A DNA stretch of 64,000 bases from Novosphingobium terrae (GTDB lineage Bacteria > Pseudomonadota > Alphaproteobacteria > Sphingomonadales > Sphingomonadaceae): positions 1,922,001 to 1,986,000 of the forward strand of contig NZ_JABVZR010000001.1 in assembly GCF_017163935.1 (NCBI RefSeq), given 5' to 3'. A model generated the notes under the pieces. The model was not told the origin of the DNA and did no database searches. It saw only the letters and a program-made list of their open reading frames with translations. Positions 1 through 9,112 of this stretch are shown one piece after another. A program made the translations under genes and the position numbers. Within the stretch, counting starts at the first letter, position 1; the number at the start of each line of letters is the position of its first letter.

Positions 1-41
1 CCAGCGAAAAGGAGGAGAGAGACAAAGCTCCGTCGGCAAGG

Positions 42-1814
42 TTGATTGAACGGGTCGCCGGAAAGCCGCGTGCCTGGCGTGATGCCATAGCTTTGCGCAT
101 GGTGCTTCGCAGCCTGCCTCTGGGTCTTATTTCGATCCCATTGCGGGAGAATAGGCCGCTGACGTTTGGGATCGCATGGCCAATCTTCCCTGCCGGCCTG
201 CTGATGAGCGCGCTGATCCGTTACGACATAGATGGCGTTTCGCTTGGAGGGCTCAAGGCCGCGATTCTGCATAAGGACCAGATGACCTGGCAGGGTAATG
301 GGGTGTTTGAGGCCTTTGAGCATGTTGCCGATGCGATGCGTGCTTCGTATGAGGCAGATGCCTTGCGCGACGCAGCAAAGGCCTGCGAAGCAGCCGTCGC
401 AGTCTTCACTTCAGCGATCGATGAATTTAAGCTCATTGCTGCTGGAGAGCTTGCTCACAATCCCGGCTTTTCCGCTGTCGTGTACCGGTTTTCGGAAGCG
501 CTGAAAGATATCCGGGCTGAGATGGTCAGGGTTCAACTGTGGGGCCAGGTCGATGCAGATCTGAAAGCCCTCTCCGACGGCATGGCCGTTGATGCCCTGA
601 TTGACAGTCCATTGTGGTGGAGCACTCAACCTGAGTGGTCTCTCAAGCTTTGGAGGGGTGTGCGGGCTCCGCTTGAGGAGGGCGAGTATGGGCATGGTCT
701 CTGGACAGCCTGGTATGACAGGCGCCTCGCTGGAAAACCAACCAGTTTCGATTTCCCTTCGCAAGAAGCCGATTTGGAATTTCATCGCCGGTTTTTCGCG
801 CAGCCACCCGCATGGTGGCGCGCTCCTGTTGAACAGATCAACGCCGAGATCGGTGGGTGGATAGAAGAATTGCGGCGCGTTCCCCCCGAGGCGGGCGAAC
901 TGGCCGACGACAGGCCGGGCAGTGGTATGCCTGTGTCATCTTCGTTGGAAGTCATTCCTCAGAGCGAGGTGGGGCTCACCTTTAAGCAGGGCGCCGATGG
1001 TGCTTTCGAGATTGATGAACTGGCCGGCGCCAGCTCACTGAGCACTACCCGCGAGGCACGGGATAGCCATGACGAGCTCAAGGACACCCTCGATGACGCA
1101 ATCAGGCTGTGTGTGGGACATAATCAGGCAACCTCACTGATCCCTATCCTTTCTCAAATCAAGGAGTTGATGGGGGCAGCCCCGGTTGATCTTCGGATCG
1201 GACGCTTTATGCAGCGCGCTGAACGCGGCATCAAACTGGCCGAAGCCATGGCGATTGAACTTCGCAGTGCCGAGGATCTGTCGCGTCTCCCAAACGTGAC
1301 ACGGGAAATCGTGGTTGTTCTCGAAGCCATCCCGACGGCCTACTGGGCGATGGTTCACGCCGATCCCAGGCTTGAGCAGCGGTTGCGAGACCTCAGCGAA
1401 AAGTCATTTCAACCTGATCCTTCGCCCACCATTGGCGAGCTGGGCAGCGTGATCCGAGACTCAGTTGAGGACGGGGTGCTTTCCTCCAAGGCGGCTGGGA
1501 TTGTAGAGGAGATGGCCGAAGGGCTTGATGATACCGCGGCGCTCGACACTCGCCGTGCGCAACGCTATTTCGAGACCGTCAAGAACCTTCCGCTGGCTGT
1601 CTTCTCCTCCATTTTGCGAAACAGGGGTAAAATTGCCTCAGGCATCGTGGCTGGGGCAGGGGCTCTGGCAACTGCGGTTAAAAGCATCGAAATCTTGGGC
1701 CGTTGGGTCGCGAGCCATAGCGATTTGCTTCATAAATTATTCGCGAATTATCCTGGCATTAATCATCTGATCGACGAGCTGGTCGCGGCTGCGAAGTTTT
1801 TACCACCGGGCTGA
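42..1814 (+). CDS. Unknown large protein, possibly 5'-partial
   Basis: I do not recognise this protein. The frame has no stop between the left window edge and position 42, so the true start may lie outside; inside the window the candidates are TTG at 42 and ATG at 99. The 590-residue product is mostly soluble-looking. It has a Trp-rich central stretch (residues about 195-290, with WTAWYDRRLAGKP and two further Trp-Trp pairs) and a Gly/Ala-rich hydrophobic segment near residues 535-555 that could be one membrane helix close to the C terminus. The next gene, a HEPN-like protein, follows after 60 bp on the same strand behind its own strong Shine-Dalgarno, so the two may be co-transcribed. Function unknown; confident only that it is coding. 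Confidence 0.7.
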   Translation: MIERVAGKPRAWRDAIALRMVLRSLPLGLISIPLRENRPLTFGIAWPIFPAGLLMSALIRYDIDGVSLGGLKAAILHKDQMTWQGNGVFEAFEHVADAMRASYEADALRDAAKACEAAVAVFTSAIDEFKLIAAGELAHNPGFSAVVYRFSEALKDIRAEMVRVQLWGQVDADLKALSDGMAVDALIDSPLWWSTQPEWSLKLWRGVRAPLEEGEYGHGLWTAWYDRRLAGKPTSFDFPSQEADLEFHRRFFAQPPAWWRAPVEQINAEIGGWIEELRRVPPEAGELADDRPGSGMPVSSSLEVIPQSEVGLTFKQGADGAFEIDELAGASSLSTTREARDSHDELKDTLDDAIRLCVGHNQATSLIPILSQIKELMGAAPVDLRIGRFMQRAERGIKLAEAMAIELRSAEDLSRLPNVTREIVVVLEAIPTAYWAMVHADPRLEQRLRDLSEKSFQPDPSPTIGELGSVIRDSVEDGVLSSKAAGIVEEMAEGLDDTAALDTRRAQRYFETVKNLPLAVFSSILRNRGKIASGIVAGAGALATAVKSIEILGRWVASHSDLLHKLFANYPGINHLIDELVAAAKFLPPG

Positions 1815-1874
1815 ACTACAACAACGGTCGCACGGCATTCTGCTGCGCTTGTCATTCGCAAGGAGGAGAAGAAC

Positions 1875-2372
1875 ATGACAGGCGATCTCGCCGGAACGCT
1901 CTATCGAACAGGCCGTGCCCACGCCGCCGCGGCATGCCTGCTTTACGCGGCGGCCGTTCAGCATGCATCGGTCGAGGACCTCGCGGACCCCGTCGATCAT
2001 GTCTTTAACGGCCAGAATTCGCTTTCGATCATGCACCTGCTCGGGCTCGGAATGGAGCTCATGCTGAAAGCGGCTGTGGTCATGAACGATGCCGGCGCTG
2101 ATGAGACATTTCTGCGTGACAAGATCGGCCATGATCTGCTCAAGGCGATCAGTGAGGCGGAAAAGCGCGGTTTCACTTCAACGGCGCCATATCTCGCGGA
2201 TATCGCGAAACTCCTCCACGACCCGTATCGGAAGCACTGGTTGCGCTACGGGCGACCTGATCAATTCGCCTTGCCGGGGGACTTCGACCAGGTGGTGGCG
2301 ATGCTAGAGGGGATGGAAACCGAGTTGGGCCCCAATTTGGGTTCGCCAGCGCCCCCGCCGAATGCTGCGTAG
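1875..2372 (+). CDS. HEPN-domain-like protein
   Basis: 165 residues; start set by AAGGAGGAG about 7 bp before the ATG. The middle resembles HEPN proteins: a helix GLGMELMLKAAVV followed by RDKIGHDLLKAI, which contains an R-x4-H arrangement (Arg-Asp-Lys-Ile-Gly-His) matching the R-x4-6-H signature of HEPN RNases, and later a short RYG motif that often follows in this fold. HEPN proteins are commonly RNase toxins or effectors of defence and abortive-infection systems, or partners of nucleotidyltransferases. No nucleotidyltransferase is adjacent; the neighbour is the unknown 590-residue protein just upstream. The HEPN assignment rests on motif reading only and catalytic activity is unproven. Confidence 0.6.
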   Translation: MTGDLAGTLYRTGRAHAAAACLLYAAAVQHASVEDLADPVDHVFNGQNSLSIMHLLGLGMELMLKAAVVMNDAGADETFLRDKIGHDLLKAISEAEKRGFTSTAPYLADIAKLLHDPYRKHWLRYGRPDQFALPGDFDQVVAMLEGMETELGPNLGSPAPPPNAA

Positions 2373-3205
2373 GCCCTACGATCGCCTCGAACGCCCAGGA
2401 GACTTCTGCGTCGAGTAATGACCGCCAGGTCCTCGGCGTGGCACGCCAGCCCATCGCACTAGATCACCGGATAAAAGATGAGTTCAATAGCGCAAAAGCT
2501 CTAACAATGTCAGTGTCCAACATTGTCTGCAGTCGTAAGCACCGGCCGCCGCGACGAGACGCTGGCGCTCGAACGCTTTCTTGTCACCGAGGCCGGTCAA
2601 CTGATGAGCCAGAGCTTTGAGCAAGGAAGGCTTCAGCTCCTACGCATGATCCTACCGGCGTCAACCGGTCAGTCGTCCAGCGCCATCGCTGCTGAAAGTC
2701 TCTCGTCTGCAACCCGCTCACGCCCAGTCACGCTCTTATTGCCGGTCGGAAAAGGACTGGACATCTACCTGCCGCTCGACGCGTGACCTGATAAGGGCAG
2801 GAGAGTCCCAAGGCCGGTCGATCAGAACCCTTCATGGCGGGGTGAACGACCGGCAGCTTTCGGCGAGGTCAATCCGGGCCGCGAACGGCGGGTTTGTCAG
2901 CGAGGGTGGCCGGGGCGTTGCCTCGTGCCGAACTATGCCTTTGACGACCGGGCGGTCGTGGAGACCGGAAGGTCCGGTTTTGATCTCCAGAATTGCGATA
3001 GCTGCCATTGGTGAGGACCTGACGAAACGAGGCAGCCAGGCGGCATCAGGATAAAAGATTTGAGCAGTCCGGCGCCATTCTGCCTTTTGGGACGTTAGAC
3101 ACTATGCCTGACGGTGGTTGAAAGTCGTTTGCCGCCCGGGAAATCATAGAGTGTTTGGCTGGAAGTGGTCGAAGCTCAAGCGGCATATGCCGGATCGGAC
3201 GATCC
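2373..3205. other. Gene-poor interval
   Basis: About 830 bp with no convincing gene. Short open frames exist (for example TTG at 2523 to 2786) but they have weak start signals and low-complexity products. It separates the HEPN gene from the broken transaldolase gene and may hold decayed sequence. Confidence 0.5.
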
Positions 3206-4442
3206 ATGACTTCACCCTATCCAAGCCTGGCTCAGGCGGGCGTTGCCCTCTGGCTCGACGATCTCAGCCGCTCCAGAATCCTGTCCGGTGACCTTGCTCG
3301 CCGTGTCAGCGCCGGTGATATCGTCGGTGTCACCACCAACCCTACAATCTTTGCGAAATCGATCAGCGCCGGATCCGGTTACGAAGAGCAGGTCAAGGAG
3401 CTTGCGCTGCGCGGGACGGCCATTGGCGAGACGTTGCGCTTGCTGACGGGATGGGACGTGCGCGCAGAATGCGATATTCTGAGGCCAACTTTCGATGCGA
3501 CCCCAGGGCCGCGACGGACGTGTGTCGATCGAGGTCGATCCGCGCATTTCCGCCGACGCTGAGCGAACGAAAGCCGAAGCAAGGGGGTTGTGGTGGCTGA
3601 TCGATCGGCCAAACCTCTTCATCAAAATCCCCGCCACGCAGGCGGCCCTGCCGGCGATTACCGCCGCCATCGCGGAAGGCATCCGCGTCAACGTCACCTT
3701 GATCTTCTCCCTTAGCCGGTACGAGGCAGTCCTCGACGCCTTCATGAAGGGACTTGAGCAGCGTGCCGGTCGCGGCGAGACTCTGGACGGGATCGAGAGC
3801 GTCGCATCGTTCTTCATCAGCCGGGTCGACACCGAAGTGGACAAACGGCTGGACGCTGTCGCCCAGGCTGGCAATGCGGAAGCGAAGGCGAGAGCCGAAA
3901 AACTGCACGGCCAGGCTGCCATTGCCAACGCAAGGCTGGCCTATGAGATGTATGAGGAGGCCAAGGTTTCCGAGCGCTGGCAAGCGTTGGCGGCCAAGGG
4001 CGGGTCGTTGCAGCGCTTGTTGTGGGCCTCGACCGGGGTGAAGGACAAGGCATTTCCGGCAACCCGCTATGTTACCGAGCTCGTCGCGCCCGATACGGTC
4101 AACACAATGCCGGAAGCAACGCTGGGTGCAGTCGGCACATTCGACCAACCGATTGTCGACCGGGTGTCGGGCAGCTTCGAGGCAGCCCGGATCATCGCCA
4201 AGAATCTCGCAGCGACCGGTATCGATCTGGAGGATGTGGCGCAGACGCTCGAGCGTGACGGTGTTGCTGCGTTCGTCCAGAGCTGGAACGAATTGGTCGC
4301 TTCGGTGGAAAAGCAGATCGAAAACGCCGGGGGGGACGTCATGCCGGCTGGAGATGTCACACCGGCGACCGGCGCCGATGCGGCGTCACCAACGCCGGCT
4401 GCTGCTGCGCCCGTGCAGTCTGCGGCTGGATCGCAGGCATGA
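3206..4442 (+). pseudogene. tal: Transaldolase, frameshifted
   Basis: Transaldolase of the pentose phosphate pathway, interconverting sedoheptulose-7-P/GAP and erythrose-4-P/F6P. The N-terminal part reads from ATG 3206 (GVALWLDDLSR, then GVTTNPTIFAKS near residues 45-56) and the rest reads in another frame (RVSIEVDPR, then NLFIKIPAT with the Schiff-base Lys). The switch lies at the CCCC run 3501-3504: removing one C gives a continuous 411-residue protein through ATQGRDGRVS. As written, the first frame ends at 3562 and an internal ATG at 3495 would make only the C-terminal part. The C terminus ends in a Pro/Ala-rich tail. It could be a true pseudogene or a base error. The HAD phosphatase gene follows 77 bp downstream. 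Confidence 0.85.
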
Positions 4443-4519
4443 CCGCTCCGATACAGGCCATATCATCGCTACCCGAGTTAGGCGGGATTGACCGCGCCAC
4501 ACATCTTTGGAGCAAAGCC

Positions 4520-5185
4520 ATGCGGATCAAGGCGGTTTTGTTCGACATCGACGGGACGCTGGTCGACAGCAATGACTTCCACGTCATCGCCTGGGAAGCA
4601 GCATTCGCCAGCGTCGGCGAAACGTTTGATCGCCAGATGATCCACGATCAGATCGGCAAGGGGACGGACATGCTCGTGCCGACCCTGTTGCCTGACCTCG
4701 ATGAAGCTGCGCAAAAGAGGCTCGGTGAGGTTCACGGAGCAGTCTTCAAAACGCATTTCCTTGAGGCCGTGAAACCGTTCGCCCAGGCCCGCGCCTTGCT
4801 CGCGCATGCCCATGGATCGGGCCAGCAGATCGTGCTGGCTTCGTCTGCCTCGGAGGCCGAACTCGATCACTATCTCGACTTGCTGGATGTTCGCGACCTC
4901 GTGGATGCCACGACAACCAGCGATGATGTGAAACACACCAAGCCTGCTCCCGACATCTTCGCCGAGGCACTCGCCAAGCTGTCAAATGTCAGCGCCGAGG
5001 AGGCGATGGTAGTGGGCGATACGCCTTATGACATGCAGGCGGCCAACAAGGCGGGGATCGCAGCCGTTGGGCTCAGATCGGGCAAGTTCTCTGACGACGC
5101 GTTGTGGAATGCCGGTGCCATCGGGATTTACGATGATGCCGCAGCCCTGCTTGAGGGTTACGCTGACTCGCCGCTTGGGCGCTGA
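4520..5185 (+). CDS. HAD-family phosphatase (beta-PGM/Gph-like)
   Basis: 221-residue haloacid dehalogenase-type hydrolase with all four motifs: DIDGTLVDSND near residue 9 (nucleophile and acid Asp), LASSAS (motif II Ser), KHTKPAPDIF (motif III Lys) and VVGDTPYDMQAA (motif IV). The helical cap after motif I places it with phosphoglycolate phosphatase/beta-phosphoglucomutase-like enzymes, which act on small phosphosugars in the cytoplasm. ATG 4520 is preferred because the HAD core begins right there; the frame is open to 4439 without a better start. It sits just after the transaldolase gene, so a role in sugar-phosphate housekeeping is plausible. Exact substrate cannot be read from the sequence. 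Confidence 0.85.
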   Translation: MRIKAVLFDIDGTLVDSNDFHVIAWEAAFASVGETFDRQMIHDQIGKGTDMLVPTLLPDLDEAAQKRLGEVHGAVFKTHFLEAVKPFAQARALLAHAHGSGQQIVLASSASEAELDHYLDLLDVRDLVDATTTSDDVKHTKPAPDIFAEALAKLSNVSAEEAMVVGDTPYDMQAANKAGIAAVGLRSGKFSDDALWNAGAIGIYDDAAALLEGYADSPLGR

Positions 5186-5589
5186 TGCAGGTGGACGGCC
5201 CATACTTAATCGACGACGGTTAGTGCAGGGCGATTTTGCAGCATCATCTCGTTCATTTCGGATACCGATCAGTTTTCTAACACAGTTGATGGAATTCACG
5301 CTCCGCTGTTGCCGCGACGGCGATACGTCTTTGACGAAAAAACCTTTTTGTTTCCTATTGCAGCGAGGCGCGGGTTGTTTCCATTTTTATTTTTGCAAAA
5401 TCTAGCGAAACAAAGAGGTCATCACGAAGCTGCTCAATTGTCATTGGGATCAATTTATTCTCAGGTCAGTTACTATTTCGAAGGGCGCCATCCCTGTCCT
5501 CCGTCTGCTGCGATCTTGTGAATGGTTGGTTCGCCTTCACGGGGTCGAAGAAGCTGGCGCTTGCAATCTCATATCTTGAGGAATTCGAT
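5186..5589. other. Intergenic, AT-richer spacer
   Basis: About 400 bp that are richer in A/T than the surroundings (poly-A and poly-T tracts near 5335-5400). No gene or clear RNA structure seen. It may carry the promoter for the small gene at 5590. Confidence 0.4.
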
Positions 5590-5769
5590 ATGGTTGAGAC
5601 TAGTGGCCGACCGGATAGCGGCGACAATGTGCGCGGCAAAAAGAAACCGGAACTTGCGGGCGGAGGTGAGGACGAAAGCAGCACCTCACACGAAGGCAAC
5701 GATGATCACCTGCACGAGGATCAAAAACCGCTCAACAACGCGCCAAAATCGTCCAAAGCCGCCGGATAA
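5590..5769 (+). CDS. Small charged, disordered protein
   Basis: Candidate 59-residue protein starting at ATG 5590, preceded by TGAGG at about 9 bp. The product is highly polar, rich in Gly, Asp, Glu, Lys and His (for example RGKKKPELAGGGEDE), with no hydrophobic core, so it would be intrinsically disordered. I do not recognise a family. The frame can be extended upstream to TTG 5518. Small charged proteins of this type often accompany stress genes in sphingomonads, but this one may be non-coding. Confidence 0.4.
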   Translation: MVETSGRPDSGDNVRGKKKPELAGGGEDESSTSHEGNDDHLHEDQKPLNNAPKSSKAAG

Positions 5770-5822
5770 GCCAGATCGCCAGGAAAAGTCGCGAGCGTCT
5801 TACCCGCCATGGACGCCTTGGC

Positions 5823-6239
5823 TCAAGTGATTGGCGCCACAATGGTAGCAAAGGTCTTCAAGGCAGCGCGGAAATGTGGCGGCTTAACCATCCTGATCGC
5901 CTCTTCAAGGTGAACCCAGCGGCGTTGGCGCTGGAACATCTCTGGCCAGATCATCACGAGGTCAACGACCTCCATGGCAAAAATTTGCATGTGATCGCTC
6001 GGGCCGGCGAGGTTTTTCTCCGGCGCCGGCAGATCCACCCGAGCTACGAGCGCCTGATCGATCGTGCCTCGAGCGCCGGCCTCTTCATAGACCTCCTCCT
6101 GAGCAGAGACTGCCGGCGTCTTTCCCAGCTTGACCTTGCCCTTGGGCAGGATCCAGTTCCCCTTACCGCGCGAGGTCACCAGCAGAATGTCAAATCCGCC
6201 ATGATTCGCTTTGCGGTAGGGAATTGCAGCACATTGCAT
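5823..6239 (-). CDS. NUDIX hydrolase
   Basis: 138-residue NUDIX-fold hydrolase of the kind that cleaves nucleoside diphosphates linked to another moiety (X), including diphosphoinositol or diadenosine polyphosphate-type substrates. The NUDIX helix is visible as GKVKLGKTPAVSAQEEVYEEAG: the catalytic EExxEE glutamates are kept, while the first Glu of the consensus is Lys and the consensus Arg is Glu. The WILPKGK segment just before matches the PKG lead-in of DIPP/Ap4A-type members. Start taken at the Met before QCAAIPYRK, where the fold starts and a GA-rich Shine-Dalgarno precedes; the frame is open to 6308. Stand-alone gene. Confidence 0.8.
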   Translation of the reverse strand: MQCAAIPYRKANHGGFDILLVTSRGKGNWILPKGKVKLGKTPAVSAQEEVYEEAGARGTIDQALVARVDLPAPEKNLAGPSDHMQIFAMEVVDLVMIWPEMFQRQRRWVHLEEAIRMVKPPHFRAALKTFATIVAPIT

Positions 6240-6434
6240 TGCCAAACTTCGATTTCCCCCTTTCAGTGAACACCCTTTATTGCCATTGCCCCGTGAACCG
6301 CAAGGCACTGCTGACGTGTCTGACCTATTGGCGGCAAATTTGGCATGAGACGATTGGCTCGATGCCTCTTTTAGCGCTCTGTCCCAATCGAGGGACTTGA
6401 ATGCAGTCTCATCCCATTGAGAAATCTGCCGACC

Positions 6435-6809
6435 TCAGGAAGCGCCCTCGATTAGAAGGCGTTCCATTTCTGCAAAAACACGCTCGGTCGAGATTGGCTT
6501 ACTCAGCACCGGAGCGCCCCCATGGTCTGACCCGGCATCGCGACGGTTATGAGCGGTGAGGATCACATATGGAATGCCTCGCTCATTCAGGCAGTCGGCA
6601 ACGGGCTGAGATGATTGGTCTTTGAGCGTCAGGCTGATGACGGCCGCATCAAGCTGTTCATGCTCTACAAGCAAAAGGGCTGCGGCCAGATCGGCCACTG
6701 GGCCGATGGGCACCCCGCCGCGTGCAATCAGGTCTTCGGCCAGCTCAGCACCGATGAAGCAGGCACTTTCCGCCAGCAGGATGGCTTTACCTTGGAGAGA
6801 GTCCGACAT
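6435..6809 (-). CDS. Degenerate single-domain receiver
   Basis: 124-residue protein with the length and pattern of a CheY-like receiver of the type found beside HWE kinases. It has hydrophobic beta strands, the closing LSKPIS with the conserved Lys, and a T (LTAHNR) before it. Two key acidic sites are lost: the first-strand acidic pair reads AES, and the phospho-acceptor position reads VISLTL where the paralogue at 52808-53188 has VLDVDL. It therefore probably cannot be phosphorylated and may act as a constitutive or binding-only partner. Strong Shine-Dalgarno AAGGAAAG before the ATG. No kinase gene is adjacent. Confidence 0.75.
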   Translation of the reverse strand: MSDSLQGKAILLAESACFIGAELAEDLIARGGVPIGPVADLAAALLLVEHEQLDAAVISLTLKDQSSQPVADCLNERGIPYVILTAHNRRDAGSDHGGAPVLSKPISTERVFAEMERLLIEGAS

Positions 6810-7352
6810 GGTCTTTCCTTGTCGTTGGGCGTCGGGATCGACGCCAGACCGGCTCTTCTGAGCTGGCAGGTCGAGCGCGACAAAGCATCCAACCCAGCAA
6901 GGCTCGGACTGGTCGGAAAGCCGGTCGCGGAAAGGCTGCGATTTTGATTATTGAGATCCGAACATAATGTGCTCCTCCGGTTGCAAGCGGGAGCACATAG
7001 AATCTCTCGGTCACCGAAGCCTGCAGGCGTTCATACGGCGATAGCGTAACCTACCATGATGGCGTGCCGCAGCCCAACGGAATCTGAAAGAGCCAGTGCT
7101 TTCATCGGGTGCCTGGCACAAGCTAGCTGATCAACCGGGGTAACTATGTAGCCCGGCTTGCTGCCAAGTGTAAACCGGGCTGGCTTTGCCTGAGGCTGCA
7201 GCTGTCTCGGTTTCTGGATGAACGGAAGGCGCTTCTAACGGGCGCACCTCGGCCATCGAACGGCGGTTTCCGGACCAAAACCCTAGAAAGCCGCCATTTG
7301 CTTATCATGCGTGGCCGACCCGCCCATCGGCCAGTGTCTGACCCTAAGGCGG
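6810..7352. other. Intergenic region with a hairpin
   Basis: About 540 bp between the receiver gene (leftward, start at 6809) and the 3' end of the chromate operon. No convincing gene. A perfect 9-bp inverted repeat (ATGTGCTCC at 6967-6975 and GGAGCACAT at 6990-6998, 14-nt loop) stands out, and a weaker 7-bp one lies at 7150-7156/7175-7181. Neither is followed by a clear T-run on either strand. Confidence 0.4.
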
Positions 7353-9047
7353 CTACTGATCAACTCTCCACGGCGAGCTATCCGCCCATCCCTTGATCGC
7401 AGCGGTGGCCCATGCCGGTGTCTTGTCCTTGTGACAGGCGTTGCAAGCATTGGGGATACCGAGCTTTTCAGTCTGCGATGGCATGACGAAGCGGAATGTA
7501 TGGCTGGCCACGTTCACCTTGCCCACAGTCTGCGCGATCTTGGGCATATGGCAGGCCACGCACTGACTGCCTGGACTGCCCGGCAGGTGATGCGTATGGG
7601 CCTCGATGGTGTCAGCATGTGGCCCGTTCTGGGTGTTGGGGCCGTGGCAGGACAGGCAAACTTCGGTCACCGGCTTGCGCAGCATCGCCTCATTTTTGCT
7701 ACCATGCGGATCATGGCAGCTGAAGCAGGTGACACCCCGGGCATACATCAGGCTCTGCACAAAATCATTGCCCTGCATGCGATTCTTGTGGGCCGTGCCG
7801 TCGGGGAAGTGGGTGAAGCTCATCTCGCCCAGCTTGTGATCCTCCAGCTTCCAGAAATCCGATAGCTTCAGTCCGGCATGGTAGCCCACTGGCCAGTCGT
7901 AATATCTTCCGCCAATCGGGTTCTTGAGCGGTTGCCCCTGCGAATGGCACTGAATGCAGGTGTCGTTCGCCTTCACATAGCCTTGCCGGGCCGGGTTGAG
8001 GATGTTGACCATCACGGGATTGCCCACATGGGCGCTGCCCGCGCCATGGCACATCTCGCAGCCGACATTCCATTCGGCCACCGCCTTGGTGGCGATGTTG
8101 TAATTCACCGAATGGCAGCCATCGCAGAGCGGACCGGTGGGGCGATTGCTGTTATCGCCCTTGTCGGGATAGTGCGAAGCCCACCAGTCGCCCCCCTTGT
8201 CGGGCACGTGATAGGGGAGCCATTTCTTGTTGATGATGTCCCACTGCACCGGGAAGGGCGTGTAGGTGTCTCCGGATTTCTTGAAATAGCGCTGCTTCCA
8301 GTGGCTACCGTAGACCAGCGCAACATCGCTGACCTTGAACTTCACCAGCGCATCGGGCTTCGAAAAATCGGGGATGATGGCATCGGGGTGCTGTTTGGGA
8401 TCGCGCACCACGTTGGCCATGCGGGTCTTGGCCCATCGCGCATAGATCTCCTGATGGCAGGTCTGGCAGGTCGCGGACCCTACATAATGGGCGTCGCGCA
8501 CCGCCGCTTCCTGCTGCGGCGCGATGGCGCCCGAGACTGGTGGCCCGCCGAGCATGGCAACGGGAGGAAGGCTGCGCAGATAGGCCACCAGACGCCAGAT
8601 CTGGTCATCGGGCATGTTCCAGGCAGGCATGGCGGTGTTACGGATGCCGTTACGGATGTGGTAGAACACCTCTCCATCACTCAGCGAGGGAAGCAGCGCG
8701 TGGAGCGCTGGCGGGCGGGGATATTCTCCGGCCCCCATCTCCGTCTTTCCGCCTCCATCATAGGCATGGCAGGACGCGCATTTCGCCGCGAAAAGATCAT
8801 GTCCGGCAGCGACCGCCGCTGGATCGGGATGCTCGCTCAGCGGGTTCTTCGCTGCCTTGGCCGAAGCTGGGACGCTGTGATGCAGAAGCCAGGTGGCGGT
8901 CACGGTTTCAAGGCTGGGTGGCTCCTGCCGCGCCACCGACAAGCCCGGCAGAACCCATTGAAAGCCCGCGAGCGCAAGGGTGAACAGAACAGCGGCGCTG
9001 AGGATCAGCCAGTGCTTGCGGGCAGCAGCCAAGGGATTCCATGACAT
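7353..9047 (-). CDS. Membrane-anchored nonaheme cytochrome c
   Basis: 564-residue protein with a single N-terminal hydrophobic segment (signal or anchor) and nine CxxCH heme-attachment motifs. The first (CASCH, about residue 90) lies in a class-I monoheme cytochrome c domain with a Met-ligand candidate in NTAMPAW. The remaining eight (CQTCH, CDGCH, CEMCH, CIQCH, CFSCH, CLSCH, CVACH, CNACH) form a C-terminal multiheme domain. It should carry electrons in the periplasm. It is the last gene of a leftward operon with chrA, superoxide dismutase and a rhodanese-ChrB-like gene, so a role in chromate or oxyanion redox chemistry is inferred. ATG 9047 is preferred (GGAG 9 bp upstream); ATG 9062 is the alternative. 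Confidence 0.85.
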   Translation of the reverse strand: MSWNPLAAARKHWLILSAAVLFTLALAGFQWVLPGLSVARQEPPSLETVTATWLLHHSVPASAKAAKNPLSEHPDPAAVAAGHDLFAAKCASCHAYDGGGKTEMGAGEYPRPPALHALLPSLSDGEVFYHIRNGIRNTAMPAWNMPDDQIWRLVAYLRSLPPVAMLGGPPVSGAIAPQQEAAVRDAHYVGSATCQTCHQEIYARWAKTRMANVVRDPKQHPDAIIPDFSKPDALVKFKVSDVALVYGSHWKQRYFKKSGDTYTPFPVQWDIINKKWLPYHVPDKGGDWWASHYPDKGDNSNRPTGPLCDGCHSVNYNIATKAVAEWNVGCEMCHGAGSAHVGNPVMVNILNPARQGYVKANDTCIQCHSQGQPLKNPIGGRYYDWPVGYHAGLKLSDFWKLEDHKLGEMSFTHFPDGTAHKNRMQGNDFVQSLMYARGVTCFSCHDPHGSKNEAMLRKPVTEVCLSCHGPNTQNGPHADTIEAHTHHLPGSPGSQCVACHMPKIAQTVGKVNVASHTFRFVMPSQTEKLGIPNACNACHKDKTPAWATAAIKGWADSSPWRVDQ

Positions 9048-9112
9048 CACACTATGCTCCATCGCCTGCAGCAGCAGGTGGTCTGTTCAAGCCTTGCGCG
9101 AAGGGGCGGCCC

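Noticed and set aside
2438..3054. Short frames before the transaldolase
   Set aside because: Weak starts, no conserved pattern, products rich in Arg/Ser as in non-coding GC-rich DNA.
7878..9044. Long rightward open frame opposite the cytochrome gene
   Set aside because: Antisense shadow of a gene with nine heme motifs; high GC keeps the opposite strand open and the product has no family pattern.
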